A stretch of DNA of 57,849 nucleotides from Parafrankia discariae (GCF_000373365.1 NZ_KB891225.1:1-57849), one strand, 5' to 3'; positions 27,222-35,801 are shown, numbered from the stretch's first letter. The notes: a model not told the origin generated them from the letters alone. Numbers and translations: made by a program.

Positions 27222-27884
27222 CTAGGCGGTCGCGCCGAGCAGTGCCTGGACGAGCAGCGTGGCGGTGATGCTCTGCCAGTGTTGCGGGGACCAGCCGAGG
27301 GTGGTCGTGGCGACTACGTAGTTCTCGGCGCTGGTGATGAGGAAGGCGAGGTCGGCGGCGCCCTCGACGGTGAGCCCGGGGCGCAGCGCCGCGCGGTCGG
27401 CGAGCAGGTCGGCGAGGGCGCGGAACGCGACGCGGCGCTGGCCCTCGTTGACGTCCCACTGCGCGGCGAGATCGGGATCGGTGCCGACGGTGCCGCGCAC
27501 GACGGCGAGCAGCGGCGCCACCCGCTCCATGATCTCGCGGCCGCCGTGCGTCCAGAGCTCGATCACCCGGACCGGGTCGGGCTCGGCGGTCAGCTCCTCC
27601 AGCCAGGGCCGGTTGAGGAGCGCGACCGGCTCGTCGTCGCCGACGGCGGCCACGTCGAGGGCCTCCTTGAGCAGGGTCGCCTTGTTCCCGAAGTGGAAGT
27701 AGACGGTCTGCACGGCGACGCCCGCGCGTGCCGCGACCTGGTCGAGCGTCGTCGCGCCGTAGCCCTGGTCGAGGAACAGCTCGGCCGCCGCGGCGACGAT
27801 CCGCCGCCTGGTCAGCCTGGTCTTCTCGGCCCGGCTCGGCTTGTCCTTGACCCGACTCGGCGTGTCCTTGACGGCATCACCCAC
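27222..27884 (-). CDS. TetR-family transcriptional regulator
   Basis: A 220-residue TetR. The HTH (TRRRIVAAAAELFLDQGYGA, then LDQVAARAGVAVQTVYFHFGNKATLL) is canonical, and the C-terminal ligand domain follows. The N-terminus carries a short lysine/arginine-rich lead (VKDTPSRVKDKPSRAEKTR). It starts with GTG at 27884. It is divergent from a VOC-protein/hydrolase operon; the region between holds repeated half-sites (27883-27926), so this regulator likely controls both directions. Confidence 0.85.
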   Translation of the reverse strand: MGDAVKDTPSRVKDKPSRAEKTRLTRRRIVAAAAELFLDQGYGATTLDQVAARAGVAVQTVYFHFGNKATLLKEALDVAAVGDDEPVALLNRPWLEELTAEPDPVRVIELWTHGGREIMERVAPLLAVVRGTVGTDPDLAAQWDVNEGQRRVAFRALADLLADRAALRPGLTVEGAADLAFLITSAENYVVATTTLGWSPQHWQSITATLLVQALLGATA

Positions 27885-27926
27885 TCGCTAGAGACTACTC
27901 CAATGACTCGCTAGAGTCGGCTCTAG
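27883..27926. promoter_or_regulatory. TetR operator region with repeated ACTCGCTAGAG and a palindrome
   Basis: ACTCGCTAGAG occurs at 27883-27893 and again at 27905-27915, a 22-base step (two helical turns). The second copy continues into the perfect palindrome CTAGAG-TCGG-CTCTAG (27911-27926). It lies between the divergent TetR gene and the VOC gene. Two dimers could bind side by side. Confidence 0.65.
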
Positions 27927-27940
27927 TGAAAGGAGGGGTC

Positions 27941-28324
27941 GTGCCCGACCTCGCACCGATCCACCACGTGAAGATCCCGGTCAGCGACGTCCGCGCCAGC
28001 AGCGAGTGGTACCAGCGGGTACTCGGCCTGCGGGTGGCGATCGAGTTCACCGAGGACGGCGAACTGCGCGGCGTCGCCCTGGGAGCCCCCGACGGCAGCA
28101 CCCAGATCGCACTGCGCCACGACCCCGAGCGCGCCGCCGCCCTGGCCGGCTTCGACCTCGTCGCGCTCGGCGTCCCGACCCGCGACGGCGTCCACGCCTG
28201 GGTGGACCACCTGACCGCCCTCGACCAGAAGCACGGCGGCCTCGTCACCGGCCACCACGGCGGCACCGTCCTCGTCGGCCTCCACGACCCCGACGGCATC
28301 GAGATCCGCCTCTACGCCGACTGA
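27941..28324 (+). CDS. VOC-family (glyoxalase-like) protein
   Basis: A 127-residue vicinal-oxygen-chelate protein: IHHVKIPVSDVRASSEWYQRVLG opens the first beta-alpha-beta-beta-beta unit (metal His in HHV), and VLVGLHDPDGIEIRLY closes the second (metal Glu in IEIRLY). The GTG at 27941 sits right after aaaggagggg and is the better start; the GTG at 27926 lies before that site. It may be a dioxygenase, an isomerase or a drug-binding protein. It is probably in an operon with the hydrolase 92 bases downstream and is controlled by the divergent TetR. Confidence 0.85.
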   Translation: MPDLAPIHHVKIPVSDVRASSEWYQRVLGLRVAIEFTEDGELRGVALGAPDGSTQIALRHDPERAAALAGFDLVALGVPTRDGVHAWVDHLTALDQKHGGLVTGHHGGTVLVGLHDPDGIEIRLYAD

Positions 28325-28416
28325 CCGACCACAGACCGACCGACCGCACTGAGCCCGACCGACCACAAGCCGAGCCCGAGACCGAGACCGAGCACGGACC
28401 GAGAAGGAGAATCCTC
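28325..28416 (+). repeat. Degenerate GACCGA/GAGACC hexamer tract
   Basis: The space between the VOC and hydrolase genes is filled with irregular repeats of gaccga and gagacc (for example gaccgaccgac, and three gagacc-type units around 28378-28394). It ends in the ribosome-binding site gagaaggaga of the hydrolase gene. No gene is seen. Confidence 0.6.
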
Positions 28417-29211
28417 ATGCGACACACCGACTCCGGCGGCGACGGCGAGCCGCTCGTCCTGATCCACGCGGCGGTCTTCGCCGACTGGTTCGTCCCGTTC
28501 GAGCGCGAGCCGGCCGTCGCCGGCCTGCGCCGCATCAGCGTCACCCGCACCGGTTACGCCGACCCCGCCCCCGCCGAGCCGCTGTCGGTCGCCGACCACG
28601 CCGCCGAGTGCGCGGACCTGCTGCGCCGTCTCGGGATCGAGCGGGCCAAGGTCCTCGCGCACTCCTCCGGTTGCGTCTTCGCGCTGCAGCTGGCCCTCGA
28701 CCACCCGGAGCTGGTCGGCGACCTCGTCCTGATCGAACCGCCGCTGATCGACCCGCTCCTGCCGCCGGCGGACCGGGCGCCGGCCGCCGCAGCGATCGGC
28801 CCCGCCCTCGGCGCGGCGATGGGTGCCGCCGCCCAGGGCGACCTGCGCACCGCCTTCGACACCTTCCTGACCGCGGTCTGCGGACCGCACCACCGGGCGG
28901 TGATCGAGTCCGCCCTCGGCCGCGCCGGCCTGGAACGTGCCGAACGCGACTGCGGCTACACCTTCGCCGGCGAGATCCCCGCGCTCGTCGCCTGGCACTT
29001 CGACGAGGAGCTGGAGCGCCGGATCGAGCAGCCGGTCCACCTCGTCGCCGGCGGCGCGAGCCCACCGTTCACCCACCACCTCGTCGAGCACCTCGCCGCG
29101 ATGCTCCCCGACGCCCGCACCACCGTCGTCCCCGGCGAGAACCACCTGCTCCCCCTCACCGCCCCCGCCGCCCTCGCCGCCCTCATCCCCACCCCGGCCC
29201 CCCTCCCCTGA
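28417..29211 (+). CDS. Alpha/beta hydrolase
   Basis: A 264-residue alpha/beta hydrolase. The first strand and oxyanion region are EPLVLIHAAVFADWF, the nucleophile elbow is LAHSSGCVFAL (Ser in HSSGC), and the C-terminal His is in VVPGENHLLPLT. This subgroup has HSSGG-like elbows and occurs next to TetR genes. The start ATG at 28417 has a strong site (gagaaggaga). It follows the VOC gene on the same strand. Substrate unknown. Confidence 0.85.
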   Translation: MRHTDSGGDGEPLVLIHAAVFADWFVPFEREPAVAGLRRISVTRTGYADPAPAEPLSVADHAAECADLLRRLGIERAKVLAHSSGCVFALQLALDHPELVGDLVLIEPPLIDPLLPPADRAPAAAAIGPALGAAMGAAAQGDLRTAFDTFLTAVCGPHHRAVIESALGRAGLERAERDCGYTFAGEIPALVAWHFDEELERRIEQPVHLVAGGASPPFTHHLVEHLAAMLPDARTTVVPGENHLLPLTAPAALAALIPTPAPLP

Positions 29212-29265
29212 CCGACCGGGACACCCTTGACGATCCGATCGCCCCGGTGACCCGGGTGCACACGG

Positions 29266-29302
29266 CCGCCCTCGGTCACCGGGGCACGGTGACCGAGGGC
29301 GG
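29266..29302. terminator. Strong hairpin between convergent genes
   Basis: A 16-bp uninterrupted stem (29266-29281 with 29287-29302; arm CGCCCTCGGTCACCG) and a 5-base loop lie between the hydrolase stop (29211) and the convergent gene end (29345). No T-run follows, as is usual for actinobacterial terminators. It probably works in both directions. Confidence 0.65.
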
Positions 29303-29344
29303 GAAGCCGAAGGTCACCGTGCCCACGATGGAATCGGTCACCGC

Positions 29345-29632
29345 TCACCCCCAGGGGGGCTCCATCCCGCAGTTCTCGTAGACCTCCGCCGGCCAGGGCT
29401 GGCCCACGGTCGCGGTCGGCCAGACCGCCGGGACCGTGCTCGGAACGTGGGGGTACAGGTCGGGGGCCTCGCCGAAGCTCACCAGGTCCGCCTGCTCCCA
29501 TTCCTGCCAGGCGGCGATCGCCGGGCCGTGCAGCAGAGGGTCGGTCAAGCAGTTTCCCGGCAGCTTCCGCTGGCGATGGAGCCGGCGCATCGTCTCGTCG
29601 CTGTACGGCTTCAGCTCGTGGGTGCGGTTCAT
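29345..29632 (-). CDS. Uncharacterised small protein
   Basis: A 95-residue soluble protein I do not recognise. It opens MNRTHELKPYSDETMRRLHR and is rich in Pro and Trp in its second half (AAWQEWEQADLVSFGEAPD). No signal peptide or membrane segment. Its ATG overlaps the stop of the frame upstream (ATGA at 29629-29632), which suggests it was part of a coupled pair. The C-terminus ends at the strong hairpin region. Confidence 0.55.
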   Translation of the reverse strand: MNRTHELKPYSDETMRRLHRQRKLPGNCLTDPLLHGPAIAAWQEWEQADLVSFGEAPDLYPHVPSTVPAVWPTATVGQPWPAEVYENCGMEPPWG

Positions 29633-29868
29633 CGCGCGAGCCCCCTCTCATCGATCAGCAGTGCGTGAGCCACAGCGACCAGCGCCCATGTCCGCGCCTT
29701 ACGCAGGTACGCCTCGCGTGGAGTGTCCGTCCCCGATTGCGCGTAGGTAAACGCCTGTTTCGTCGCAAGTTGGGCACGCGTAGCGACATCCGCCCGCGCC
29801 GTGGACGGACTCCAGCCGCACCGGCAGCCCTGGAGGTTCCGGCCGGTGCCGCGGACGTCCGGGGAGGG
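29629..29868 (-). pseudogene. Small coding remnant without a start codon
   Basis: The frame that continues after the methyltransferase stop (29869-29871) reads about 79 codons with protein-like composition, in particular TRAQLATKQAFTYAQSG and PREAYLRKARTWALVAVAHA. It ends in a TGA overlapping the next ATG. There is no ATG or TTG in it and only one GTG, near its end. An ATG lies in a neighbouring frame at the right place, so a frameshift is likely. Family unknown. Confidence 0.4.
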
Positions 29869-30780
29869 TCAGGTGGGGCTGAGTTCGGCGGTGAGGAAGC
29901 GGGTGTCGAGCCAGGGGCGAGTGGGCTGTCCGGTGAACGGGTCGGCCAGGTCACGCCCGTAACGGTGGGCGACCGTGGTGTCGTCGTCCTCGTGGACGGT
30001 CCAGCCGTTCGGGCGTAGCCACCGGCCCGGGTGCGGACGGGATTCGGTGTTGAACAGTGACCGCGCTTCGAGGCCGGAGCGGCGGCCGAGCCGCTCCAGC
30101 GTCTCGGCGTCGGAGGCCAGGCGGTCCAGATCGGCGAAGCGGTCGAGCGCGAGGCTGCTGCCGCCGGCGGACAGCCGGTGGATCCGCCGCAGCAGGTGTT
30201 CCTCGGCGGCCGCGGGAAGGTAGCCGAGCAGTCCCTCCGCGACCCAGACGGTCGGCACGTCGGGGCGGAACCCGGCGGCGGTGAGCGCGCCCGCCCAGTC
30301 CTCGCGCAGGTCGATGCCGACCGTGACGCGCCGGACGCCGGGCTGTGCCTGAGCCTGCGCGGCGCGCAGCACGTCGTCCTTGAAGGCGAGCACCTGCGGC
30401 TGGTCCAGTTCGTAGAGGGTGACGTCGGCCGGCCAGGGCAGCCGGAACGCCCGCGTGTCCAGACCCGCGGCGAGCAGGACGACCTGACCGGCACCGCCGC
30501 GGACCGCGTCCCGGAGGACGTCGTCGTAGAACCGCGCGCGCACGCCGATGTAGCGGGAGGTGTGCAGGGACAGCTTCTGCCGGTCGCTGACCGGCTCGCC
30601 CTCGGCGGGCCAGCGCAGCGGAAACGCGACCGGCGAGTCCACCGCGCCGACGAACACGGCGGCGAACGGGTCGTCGATCAGCGCGTCCGGCATCGACGAC
30701 TCCACGCACCTGGCCGCGGCTATCCCGAGGGCCGTGATGCCAGGCCCGGTGACGATGTCCCAGCTCCGCTGCACTGCCAT
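29869..30780 (-). CDS. SAM-dependent methyltransferase, TIGR00027/LCM type
   Basis: A 303-residue protein of the actinobacterial leucine-carboxyl-methyltransferase-like family (TIGR00027, abundant in mycobacteria). Motifs: SWDIVTGPGITALGIAAARCVES at the N-terminus, VVLLAAGLDTRAFRLPWP as SAM motif I, LYELDQPQVLAFK as the acidic strand-2 end, and VWVAEGLLGYLPAAAEEHLL. O-methylation of a carboxyl or hydroxyl acceptor is expected. The start ATG at 30780 fits the family. It is a lone gene, intact in a zone with several broken ones. Confidence 0.9.
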   Translation of the reverse strand: MAVQRSWDIVTGPGITALGIAAARCVESSMPDALIDDPFAAVFVGAVDSPVAFPLRWPAEGEPVSDRQKLSLHTSRYIGVRARFYDDVLRDAVRGGAGQVVLLAAGLDTRAFRLPWPADVTLYELDQPQVLAFKDDVLRAAQAQAQPGVRRVTVGIDLREDWAGALTAAGFRPDVPTVWVAEGLLGYLPAAAEEHLLRRIHRLSAGGSSLALDRFADLDRLASDAETLERLGRRSGLEARSLFNTESRPHPGRWLRPNGWTVHEDDDTTVAHRYGRDLADPFTGQPTRPWLDTRFLTAELSPT

Positions 30781-31087
30781 GCCGCAGTCCCTTCGCCGTG
30801 GGAAGCCAGGAGAAATCTATCCGTGACCACGCGCCACCGGTTCCGTGACCCGACGACGTCCCGGCCCGCCCGGCTCCTCCGACATCGGCGACCTCTCGCA
30901 GCTCCTGCCGGTCATCCACCCGTACATGAGGACTGGTCGGTTCCGCGGTGTCCGGTGCGACCTGCGGGAGATGTTCACGGATCCGGGTGATTTCCGCGCA
31001 GGTCGGGTCGCCGCGGACACGGCCCAGGGCTGTGAGCAACGCGCGTTCCCCGGTGGGACCGGCGAGAGACAAGCAGGCCGCTCCGCC
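30781..31087. other. Intergenic with possible coding remnant
   Basis: About 300 bases. On the minus strand from 31072 a frame reads TGERALLTALGRVRGDPTCA and EITRIREHLPQVAPD, which has protein-like composition but then runs into low-quality sequence and the methyltransferase region. I cannot assign it; it may be the start of a lost gene. Confidence 0.3.
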
Positions 31088-31414
31088 TCAGTTGATCAGA
31101 TTTGCGAGCATGCGGAACAGCTTGCCGGCCAGGCCCGCGCCCACGACATCCGCGATCACGCCGGCGACCTCGGTACCGTCGGCGCCCTGGACCGCGTGCC
31201 GCAGTGTCCCCTGGGTGGCGTGGTAGGCGGCGGTCAGCGCACGGTCTCGGCGCAGGGCCGTCCGGCGGGCCTGCGCGACCCAGGTGGCGTACAGCTCGCG
31301 GGTCCGGTCGTCCGCGGCGTTCCAGCCCTCCCAGGCCCCGTCCATCGCGTCCAGGGCCGCGACCAGTTCGACCGCGAGTCCCGAGCGGGCCTCGTCCCCG
31401 CCGCTGTCGGTCAT
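31088..31414 (-). CDS. YdeI/OmpD-associated-like protein
   Basis: A 108-residue protein. The central part, AWEGWNAADDRTRELYATWVAQARRTALRRDRAL, matches the pattern of the YdeI/OmpD-associated C-terminal domain (W-x3-SxxxRR-x2-Y-x2-W...A...R...R). The C-terminal end (GTEVAGVIADVVGAGLAGKL) is different and weakly hydrophobic. The ATG at 31414 is used here; the ATG at 31441 would add nine residues. Role unknown. Confidence 0.5.
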   Translation of the reverse strand: MTDSGGDEARSGLAVELVAALDAMDGAWEGWNAADDRTRELYATWVAQARRTALRRDRALTAAYHATQGTLRHAVQGADGTEVAGVIADVVGAGLAGKLFRMLANLIN

Positions 31415-31447
31415 ACCGTCATTATCACCGATCGACCGCATTCGAGG

Positions 31448-31654
31448 TCAGTCCGCTGCGACGGCCTGCGCTGGTCGCCAGAGGCGGTAGGACAGATGCG
31501 TGTAGACGATTCCTACCAGGAGTCCGCCGGCGGCGTACCCCTCGTCGCCAGTCCCCAAGAAGTCGCTCACCACCGCACCCACGGCGGGTGTCACCAGTGG
31601 CAACGAACCGGCGAGAACCAGCATCACGAGGTAGTGCCACCAGGGATGTTTCAC
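31448..31654 (-). CDS. Small two-helix membrane protein
   Basis: A short protein of about 68 residues that begins VKHPWWHYLVMLVLAGSLPL (GTG at 31654). Its two hydrophobic segments (HYLVMLVLAGSLPLVTPAVGAV and EGYAAGGLLVGIVYTHLSY) are joined by a short acidic loop. The frame is open to 31792, but the upstream part has poor composition and the start is uncertain. Family unknown. Confidence 0.45.
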   Translation of the reverse strand: MKHPWWHYLVMLVLAGSLPLVTPAVGAVVSDFLGTGDEGYAAGGLLVGIVYTHLSYRLWRPAQAVAAD

Positions 31655-31807
31655 GGCTGGATCGTCCCAGAAATCCCGTCCATGCGGTAAAGCGGAGGTG
31701 AGGGTGCCGGGAGCCTGGAGTTGGGAGTCGGGAGCTAGCCTGGATCTGTGGAGCTGCTCGGGTCGGGGCGTGATTGTGACGTTCTCGCCCATGGGCCGGG
31801 CACCGTT

Positions 31808-32317
31808 CTACGACGCTACCGGGACGAGAGATCCGCGGCGGTCTCGGCCCCGTACGCCGCCCACCTGGTCGAGCAGGCCGGCCTCCAGGCACTGCCGGGC
31901 TATCTGCCCGGCGTTGACACCGACGTTCCCTTCCCCGGCCAGTTCCTTCGCCCTGGCCACGGCGGCCTCGATGCCGTCGGTGACGAAGACGAAGTTCTCG
32001 TCGTCCCGCGGGCGGTCGTCGGGGCGCCGGTGGGTGAGCACGACCGTGGGCACGTCCATCGGATGGCGCCCGCCCCAGGCGTTCGTCAGGTCGTAGAGGT
32101 GCCGGCCGACGAGCAGCGCGCCGGTGTTCTCCCACTCCTGCATGATCAGCTCCGCGCTCGCCGCGGAGAGGTGGAACGGTGGCACGTCGGGGCTGGCGGA
32201 GGGGATCTCGACGGTGCCGTTTTAGCACCACTGGAACAGCAGGTCGAAGCCGCTCTCTTCTGGTCCGGCGATGTAGCCGTCGAGCGACATCGTGGCGGTG
32301 GCGGTGACCTCGCCCAT
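31808..32317 (-). pseudogene. Dihydrofolate reductase-family (RibD-like) gene, broken
   Basis: From the ATG at 32317, which has a strong gaaggaggcc site, the frame reads MGEVTATATMSLDGYIAGPE and FDLLFQWC, then meets TAA (32222-32224) at codon 32. It continues with IMQEWENTGALLVGRHLYDL, PTVVLTHRRPDDRP and NVGVNAGQIARQCLEAGLLDQV. This is the dihydrofolate-reductase/RibD C-terminal family (YwjB type). After LLDQV the expected strand with the GGG-x-R loop is replaced by unrelated sequence. So the gene has both a premature stop and a lost 3' end. Confidence 0.75.
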
Positions 32318-33041
32318 CTCACGGCCTCCTTCGCTGTCGGCGTTGCGGGCAGGGCCATGGACCGCGCGGTTTCCTCCGTCGGCCCCACGGTGACGTCTGT
32401 GCAGACCGGCCTGTTGTCCGGAACTCGTCGCTGGCTGCGGGTGAGGTCGAGGCTGACGGGGTGCCAGCCGCAGGGGCCGTGGGCGCGGCGGACCCAGCCG
32501 AGCCGCACTCCCCCGAGGGCCACCTCCCTTCGGCGCCGCCGTCCTCGTTGTGGCGGGTGAGGGTCAGGGTGGCCTCGGGGTCGGCGGCGGCGACGGCGCG
32601 GACCGCGGCGGAGACGTCCGGAGTCAGCGGGTGATCACCGCGATCCCCTCGGATCACCACCGGCCGGTCCACCGGGACGTCCGCCGGGGGGTGCTCGTAT
32701 CGCCGGGGACGGTCATCACATGACAGTGAGGATGCGAGCGAGCCCCGCGCCGGCGAACGCCCTGGTGGGTCCGGGCAGGCGGGCGGCACGTGGAGTCCCC
32801 GAACGGGACAGGCCCCGACGGGCCACCACCGCGGCCGAGAGGGCCGGGCGTGCGGTAGGCTTCATCGTCGAACGTATGTTCGGAAAAGCCTCGACGGGCT
32901 AGCTCGACGGGCTAGAAGGTCCTTGGCGGGTTTGGCGTGTGATCCAGGGAGCCCACGGAGACCACATGATCTGTCTCGTGCCGTGTGGAGCCGCGGTCCC
33001 CGGTTCGGGTACCGATGAGTCCACGGCCAGGGTCGCCAGCC
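32318..33041. other. Degraded region without an intact gene
   Basis: About 720 bases. On the minus strand two frames carry protein-like pieces: PADVPVDRPVVIRGDRGDHP with ADPEATLTLTRHNEDGG, and in another frame VALGGVRLGWVRRAHGPCGW. They could be one gene broken by a frameshift near 32520. A 13-base direct repeat (ctcgacgggctag) occurs at about 32890 and 32902. Family unknown. Confidence 0.35.
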
Positions 33042-33917
33042 ATGGACCGTCTGACGGAGCACGCGGCGCTGCTCACGCTCCTCCGCGGCCGCCGCCGTCA
33101 GTGGGGGCTCGTCGCCGACGAGGTCGAGGAGACCGGCAGCGCGCTGCGGGTGCTCGAAGCCGACACGAACGCGGACCAGGGCGACCTCTTCGCCGGGTTC
33201 CCGGATGGGATGAGCGGCGCCCTGGACGCGGCGCGCGAGACCCTGCTCGGGTGGGACGCGCAAGGCATTCACATAGTCACGCTGCTTGACGCGGACTATC
33301 CCGCGCAGCTGCTCACCGTCCACCAGCGTCCCCCCTTCCTCTTCTTCCGGGGCAGCATGAGCCCGGACGACGCCGCCGGGGTCGCCGTGGTCGGTACCCG
33401 GGCGGCCTCGGCGGAGGGACTGCGCCGTGCCGAGGAGATCGCCGCCGGGCTTGCCCGCCGGGGCCGCGTGGTCGTCAGTGGTCTCGCCGGCGGCGTCGAC
33501 ACGGCAGCGCACAGAGCCGCCCTGCGTGAGGGGGGCTGTACCGTCGCCGTCATCGGAACGGGGCTTTTCAAGTCCTACCCCAAAGAGAACGCGCCTCTTC
33601 AGGAGAAGCTGGCCCGCGAACACCTGGTGCTCTCACAGTTCTGGCCGGAGTCCCCGCCGACCAAGACGAGTTTCCTGATGCGCAACGGTGTGATTAGCGG
33701 CTACGCCGCCGCTACCAGGTTCGCCACGGTCGAGGGCCGTTGGCGTCCACGGTCCGCCTCGCCCAGACGCCTACTGCCGGTGCGGGTGCCAGGCTCAGCC
33801 GGTCTTCTGTACCAGTTGCACGGGATGGCCATCGGGGTCCTCGACGAACGCGATCCTGAACCGACCTTCCCCGAAGGCGTAGGGGGCGCGGTTGTCCGTT
33901 GCCCCGGAGCTGAGTGA
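33042..33917 (+). pseudogene. dprA: DprA/Smf-like DNA-processing protein, 3'-truncated
   Basis: Residues about 95-225 form the DprA Rossmann-like DNA-binding core: VAVVGTRAASAEGLRRAEEI, VVSGLAGGVDTAAHRAAL, GCTVAVIGTGLFKSYPKENA, then SFLMRNGVISGYAAAT. In intact DprA proteins this last motif is followed by a conserved strand (IVVEA...SGA) and about 60 more residues. Here homology stops near 33716 and the frame runs to 33917 through sequence belonging to the convergent VOC gene. The N-terminal 90 residues are also unlike the usual SAM domain. DprA loads RecA on incoming single-stranded DNA; this copy is probably inactive or a variant. Confidence 0.7.
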
Positions 33918-34181
33918 CAAGCGATATGCGGCGTCCACGTCGTCTGTCCAGATGGCGATGCACGCCCGGTGACCCGCTGTCACAGGCTCCAGGCCGTGAC
34001 TCTCCGCCAGGAGTTGTGGCAGTGCCAGGCCAATAGTGAACCCTCCCAACGTCATCTCGATCTTGACGGGATCCTCCTGAGGCGAACGGAATGTTTCACG
34101 GAAGCCGAAGACTTCATAGAACCTGGCCGCACGCTCGGTGTCGGAAACGAACAAGATCACCTGGGGGTCGGAGAACTCCAT
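33795..34181 (-). CDS. VOC-family (glyoxalase/bleomycin-resistance-like) protein
   Basis: A 128-residue protein: MEFSDPQVILFVSDTERAARFYEVFGF opens the first module and FGEGRFRIAFVEDPDGHPVQLV closes the second, with a typical metal-binding pattern. The ATG at 34181 matches the family start; an upstream GTG and ATG extend the frame to 34229. Its 3' end overlaps the run-on tail of the truncated dprA frame, which supports the view that dprA was cut by recombination here. Confidence 0.8.
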   Translation of the reverse strand: MEFSDPQVILFVSDTERAARFYEVFGFRETFRSPQEDPVKIEMTLGGFTIGLALPQLLAESHGLEPVTAGHRACIAIWTDDVDAAYRLSLSSGATDNRAPYAFGEGRFRIAFVEDPDGHPVQLVQKTG

Positions 34182-34244
34182 GGGTCGAGCGTAGTAGGCA
34201 TTCACATGACCCCTCCCAGCCACCGACACGTTGCGCGGAATGGC

Positions 34245-34720
34245 TCACTGACCGGCTGCCCAGTCCCCGCGGCTGATCGCGTAGATGTTGCTCGCCTGCC
34301 ACGGGCCGACATCGGCGATCTCACGGAAATTCATCCCGAGCCTGCGGGCGATCGTGTTCATGCCCGTGTTCTCCTGATGGGTCGCCGTGATCAGCTCGTC
34401 GACGTCGAGCCGGTCGAATCCGAACCGCAGCGCCGCGGTGATCGCCTCAGTGCCCAGGCCCTGGCCCCACCGGTCCCGGCGGATCGACACCGCGACCTTG
34501 ACTCCGGGCCAGCCGTCGGCGAAGTAGGTACCGGCACGGCCCAGGAATTCGCCGGTCCCGCGGTCCTCGACGGCCCACATACCGTGCCCGCGGATGACCC
34601 ACATGCCGATCAGGTGGGTGACGAGCCGCTCGGTGCCACCATCCCGAACGTGCCGGCGAGGTAGCGCATGGTCTCCGGGCCGGCGTTCATGGTGATCCGG
34701 CTCGTCGCCGCTGGCCGTTG
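34245..34720 (-). pseudogene. GNAT acetyltransferase (RimJ/RimL type), frameshifted
   Basis: The C-terminal part (34245 to about 34640) is a good GNAT: MWAVEDRGTGEFLGRAGTYF, KVAVSIRRDRWGQGLGTEAI with the acetyl-CoA loop, and ITATHQENTGMNTIARRLGM. The preceding family segment, MNAGPETMRYLAGTFG (the usual MNADPEVMRYLxG), lies in a different frame that ends at 34610. The switch must be near 34630-34645, so a single-base indel broke the gene. The first 10-20 residues upstream also look lost. Confidence 0.7.
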
Positions 34721-35024
34721 CCCGGCGGACGCGCAGGCGTGGGCGGCTGGGCGAGCCGGCTGGACGCTGGACGGGGACGCGCTGACCGCGTTCGCGGTGT
34801 ATGTCGCCGGGCTGTGGACGTACCGGGCTGTCACGGACGGGGCTGACGGGTCGTGGGTTCGCTCCGCCCGCGACTACGCGGCGTGGAGGGCCAGGGCCGC
34901 GGTGTCTCCCCATTGGACAGGCGGTCACACGAGTCGGACCGCCGGCCGGGCTCACCTATGCCGCCCTCCCGCCGCTGATCCATCCGCCGGGAGCGGCGCG
35001 TCGTCCCGCCGCTCTTTCCGGCGG
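34721..35024. other. Intergenic or remnant, nothing assigned
   Basis: About 300 bases. A plus-strand frame from 34668 has a plausible stretch (AGWTLDGDALTAFAVYVAGL, then SWVRSARDYAAWRARAAV) but then runs antisense through a methyltransferase gene. It has no recognised domain. I do not call a gene. Confidence 0.3.
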
Positions 35025-35801
35025 TCAGCCGCCGGCGACCCGCCAGACCGAGACATGGGTGGGACTGCCCGCGGTGAACGGCTCCCCGCGCCAGCCGCCG
35101 TGCCGGCTGACCAGCGTCATCCCGGCCAGGCGCGCCATCAGGTCCAGCTCGGACGGCCACGCGTACCGCAGTTCGACCGGGTAGATCCGGACCCCGCCCT
35201 CGGTGACCGAGACGGTCCGGGCCCGGACCCGCTGCGTGGCCCAGTCGTGGACCGCCGCGCTCAGCCGGAACTCGTCACCGTCGAGCGCGGCCACGTTCAC
35301 CCGCTGACCGCGGTCGAACTGGGTGGGATCCGGCCTGAAGGCCTCCACGACGAAGACGCCGCCCGGCCGGAGCCGGCGCGCCACGTTGGCGAAACAGCGG
35401 ACCTGGTCGTCCTGGCTCAGCAACACGAAGAACGTGTTGAACACGACGTAGACGACGCTGAACGGCCCACCCGGCGCGGCCACGTCCACGAAATCACCGA
35501 CGGCCACCGGGACGGTGTCGCCGCCCGGCTTCGCCCGCATCCGCGCGACCATTCTCCCGGACGCGTCGATTCCGGACACCGGAACTCTGCGCGCGGCGAG
35601 CGGCAGCGCGACGCGACCGGTACCGATCCCCAGCTCGAGAGCGGGCCCGGAGCCGGCGAGACCAGCCAGGACCTCCGCCATCGTCTCGGGTTCCGCCCGG
35701 CCCGCGGCACCGGGAAACCAGTCGTCGTACACGTCGGCTATCCGGTCCCCGTACCGCGCCGGATCGACGCCGTCGAGATTCTCCGTATGGTCCGCTTTCA
35801 T
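35025..35801 (-). CDS. Class I SAM-dependent methyltransferase
   Basis: A 258-residue methyltransferase: IADVYDDWFPGAAG at the N-terminus, motif I GPALELGIGTGRVALPLA, strand-2 acid in VSGIDASGRMVARM, then VVYVVFNTFFVLLSQDDQVR and LRPGGVFVVEAF. A C-terminal beta-rich extension (VRIYPVELRYAWPSELDLMA) resembles DUF-type substrate domains. The ATG at 35801 is chosen; 35813 would add four residues. It lies 140 bases from the end of the first Hsp70-propeller gene, on the same strand. Confidence 0.85.
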   Translation of the reverse strand: MKADHTENLDGVDPARYGDRIADVYDDWFPGAAGRAEPETMAEVLAGLAGSGPALELGIGTGRVALPLAARRVPVSGIDASGRMVARMRAKPGGDTVPVAVGDFVDVAAPGGPFSVVYVVFNTFFVLLSQDDQVRCFANVARRLRPGGVFVVEAFRPDPTQFDRGQRVNVAALDGDEFRLSAAVHDWATQRVRARTVSVTEGGVRIYPVELRYAWPSELDLMARLAGMTLVSRHGGWRGEPFTAGSPTHVSVWRVAGG

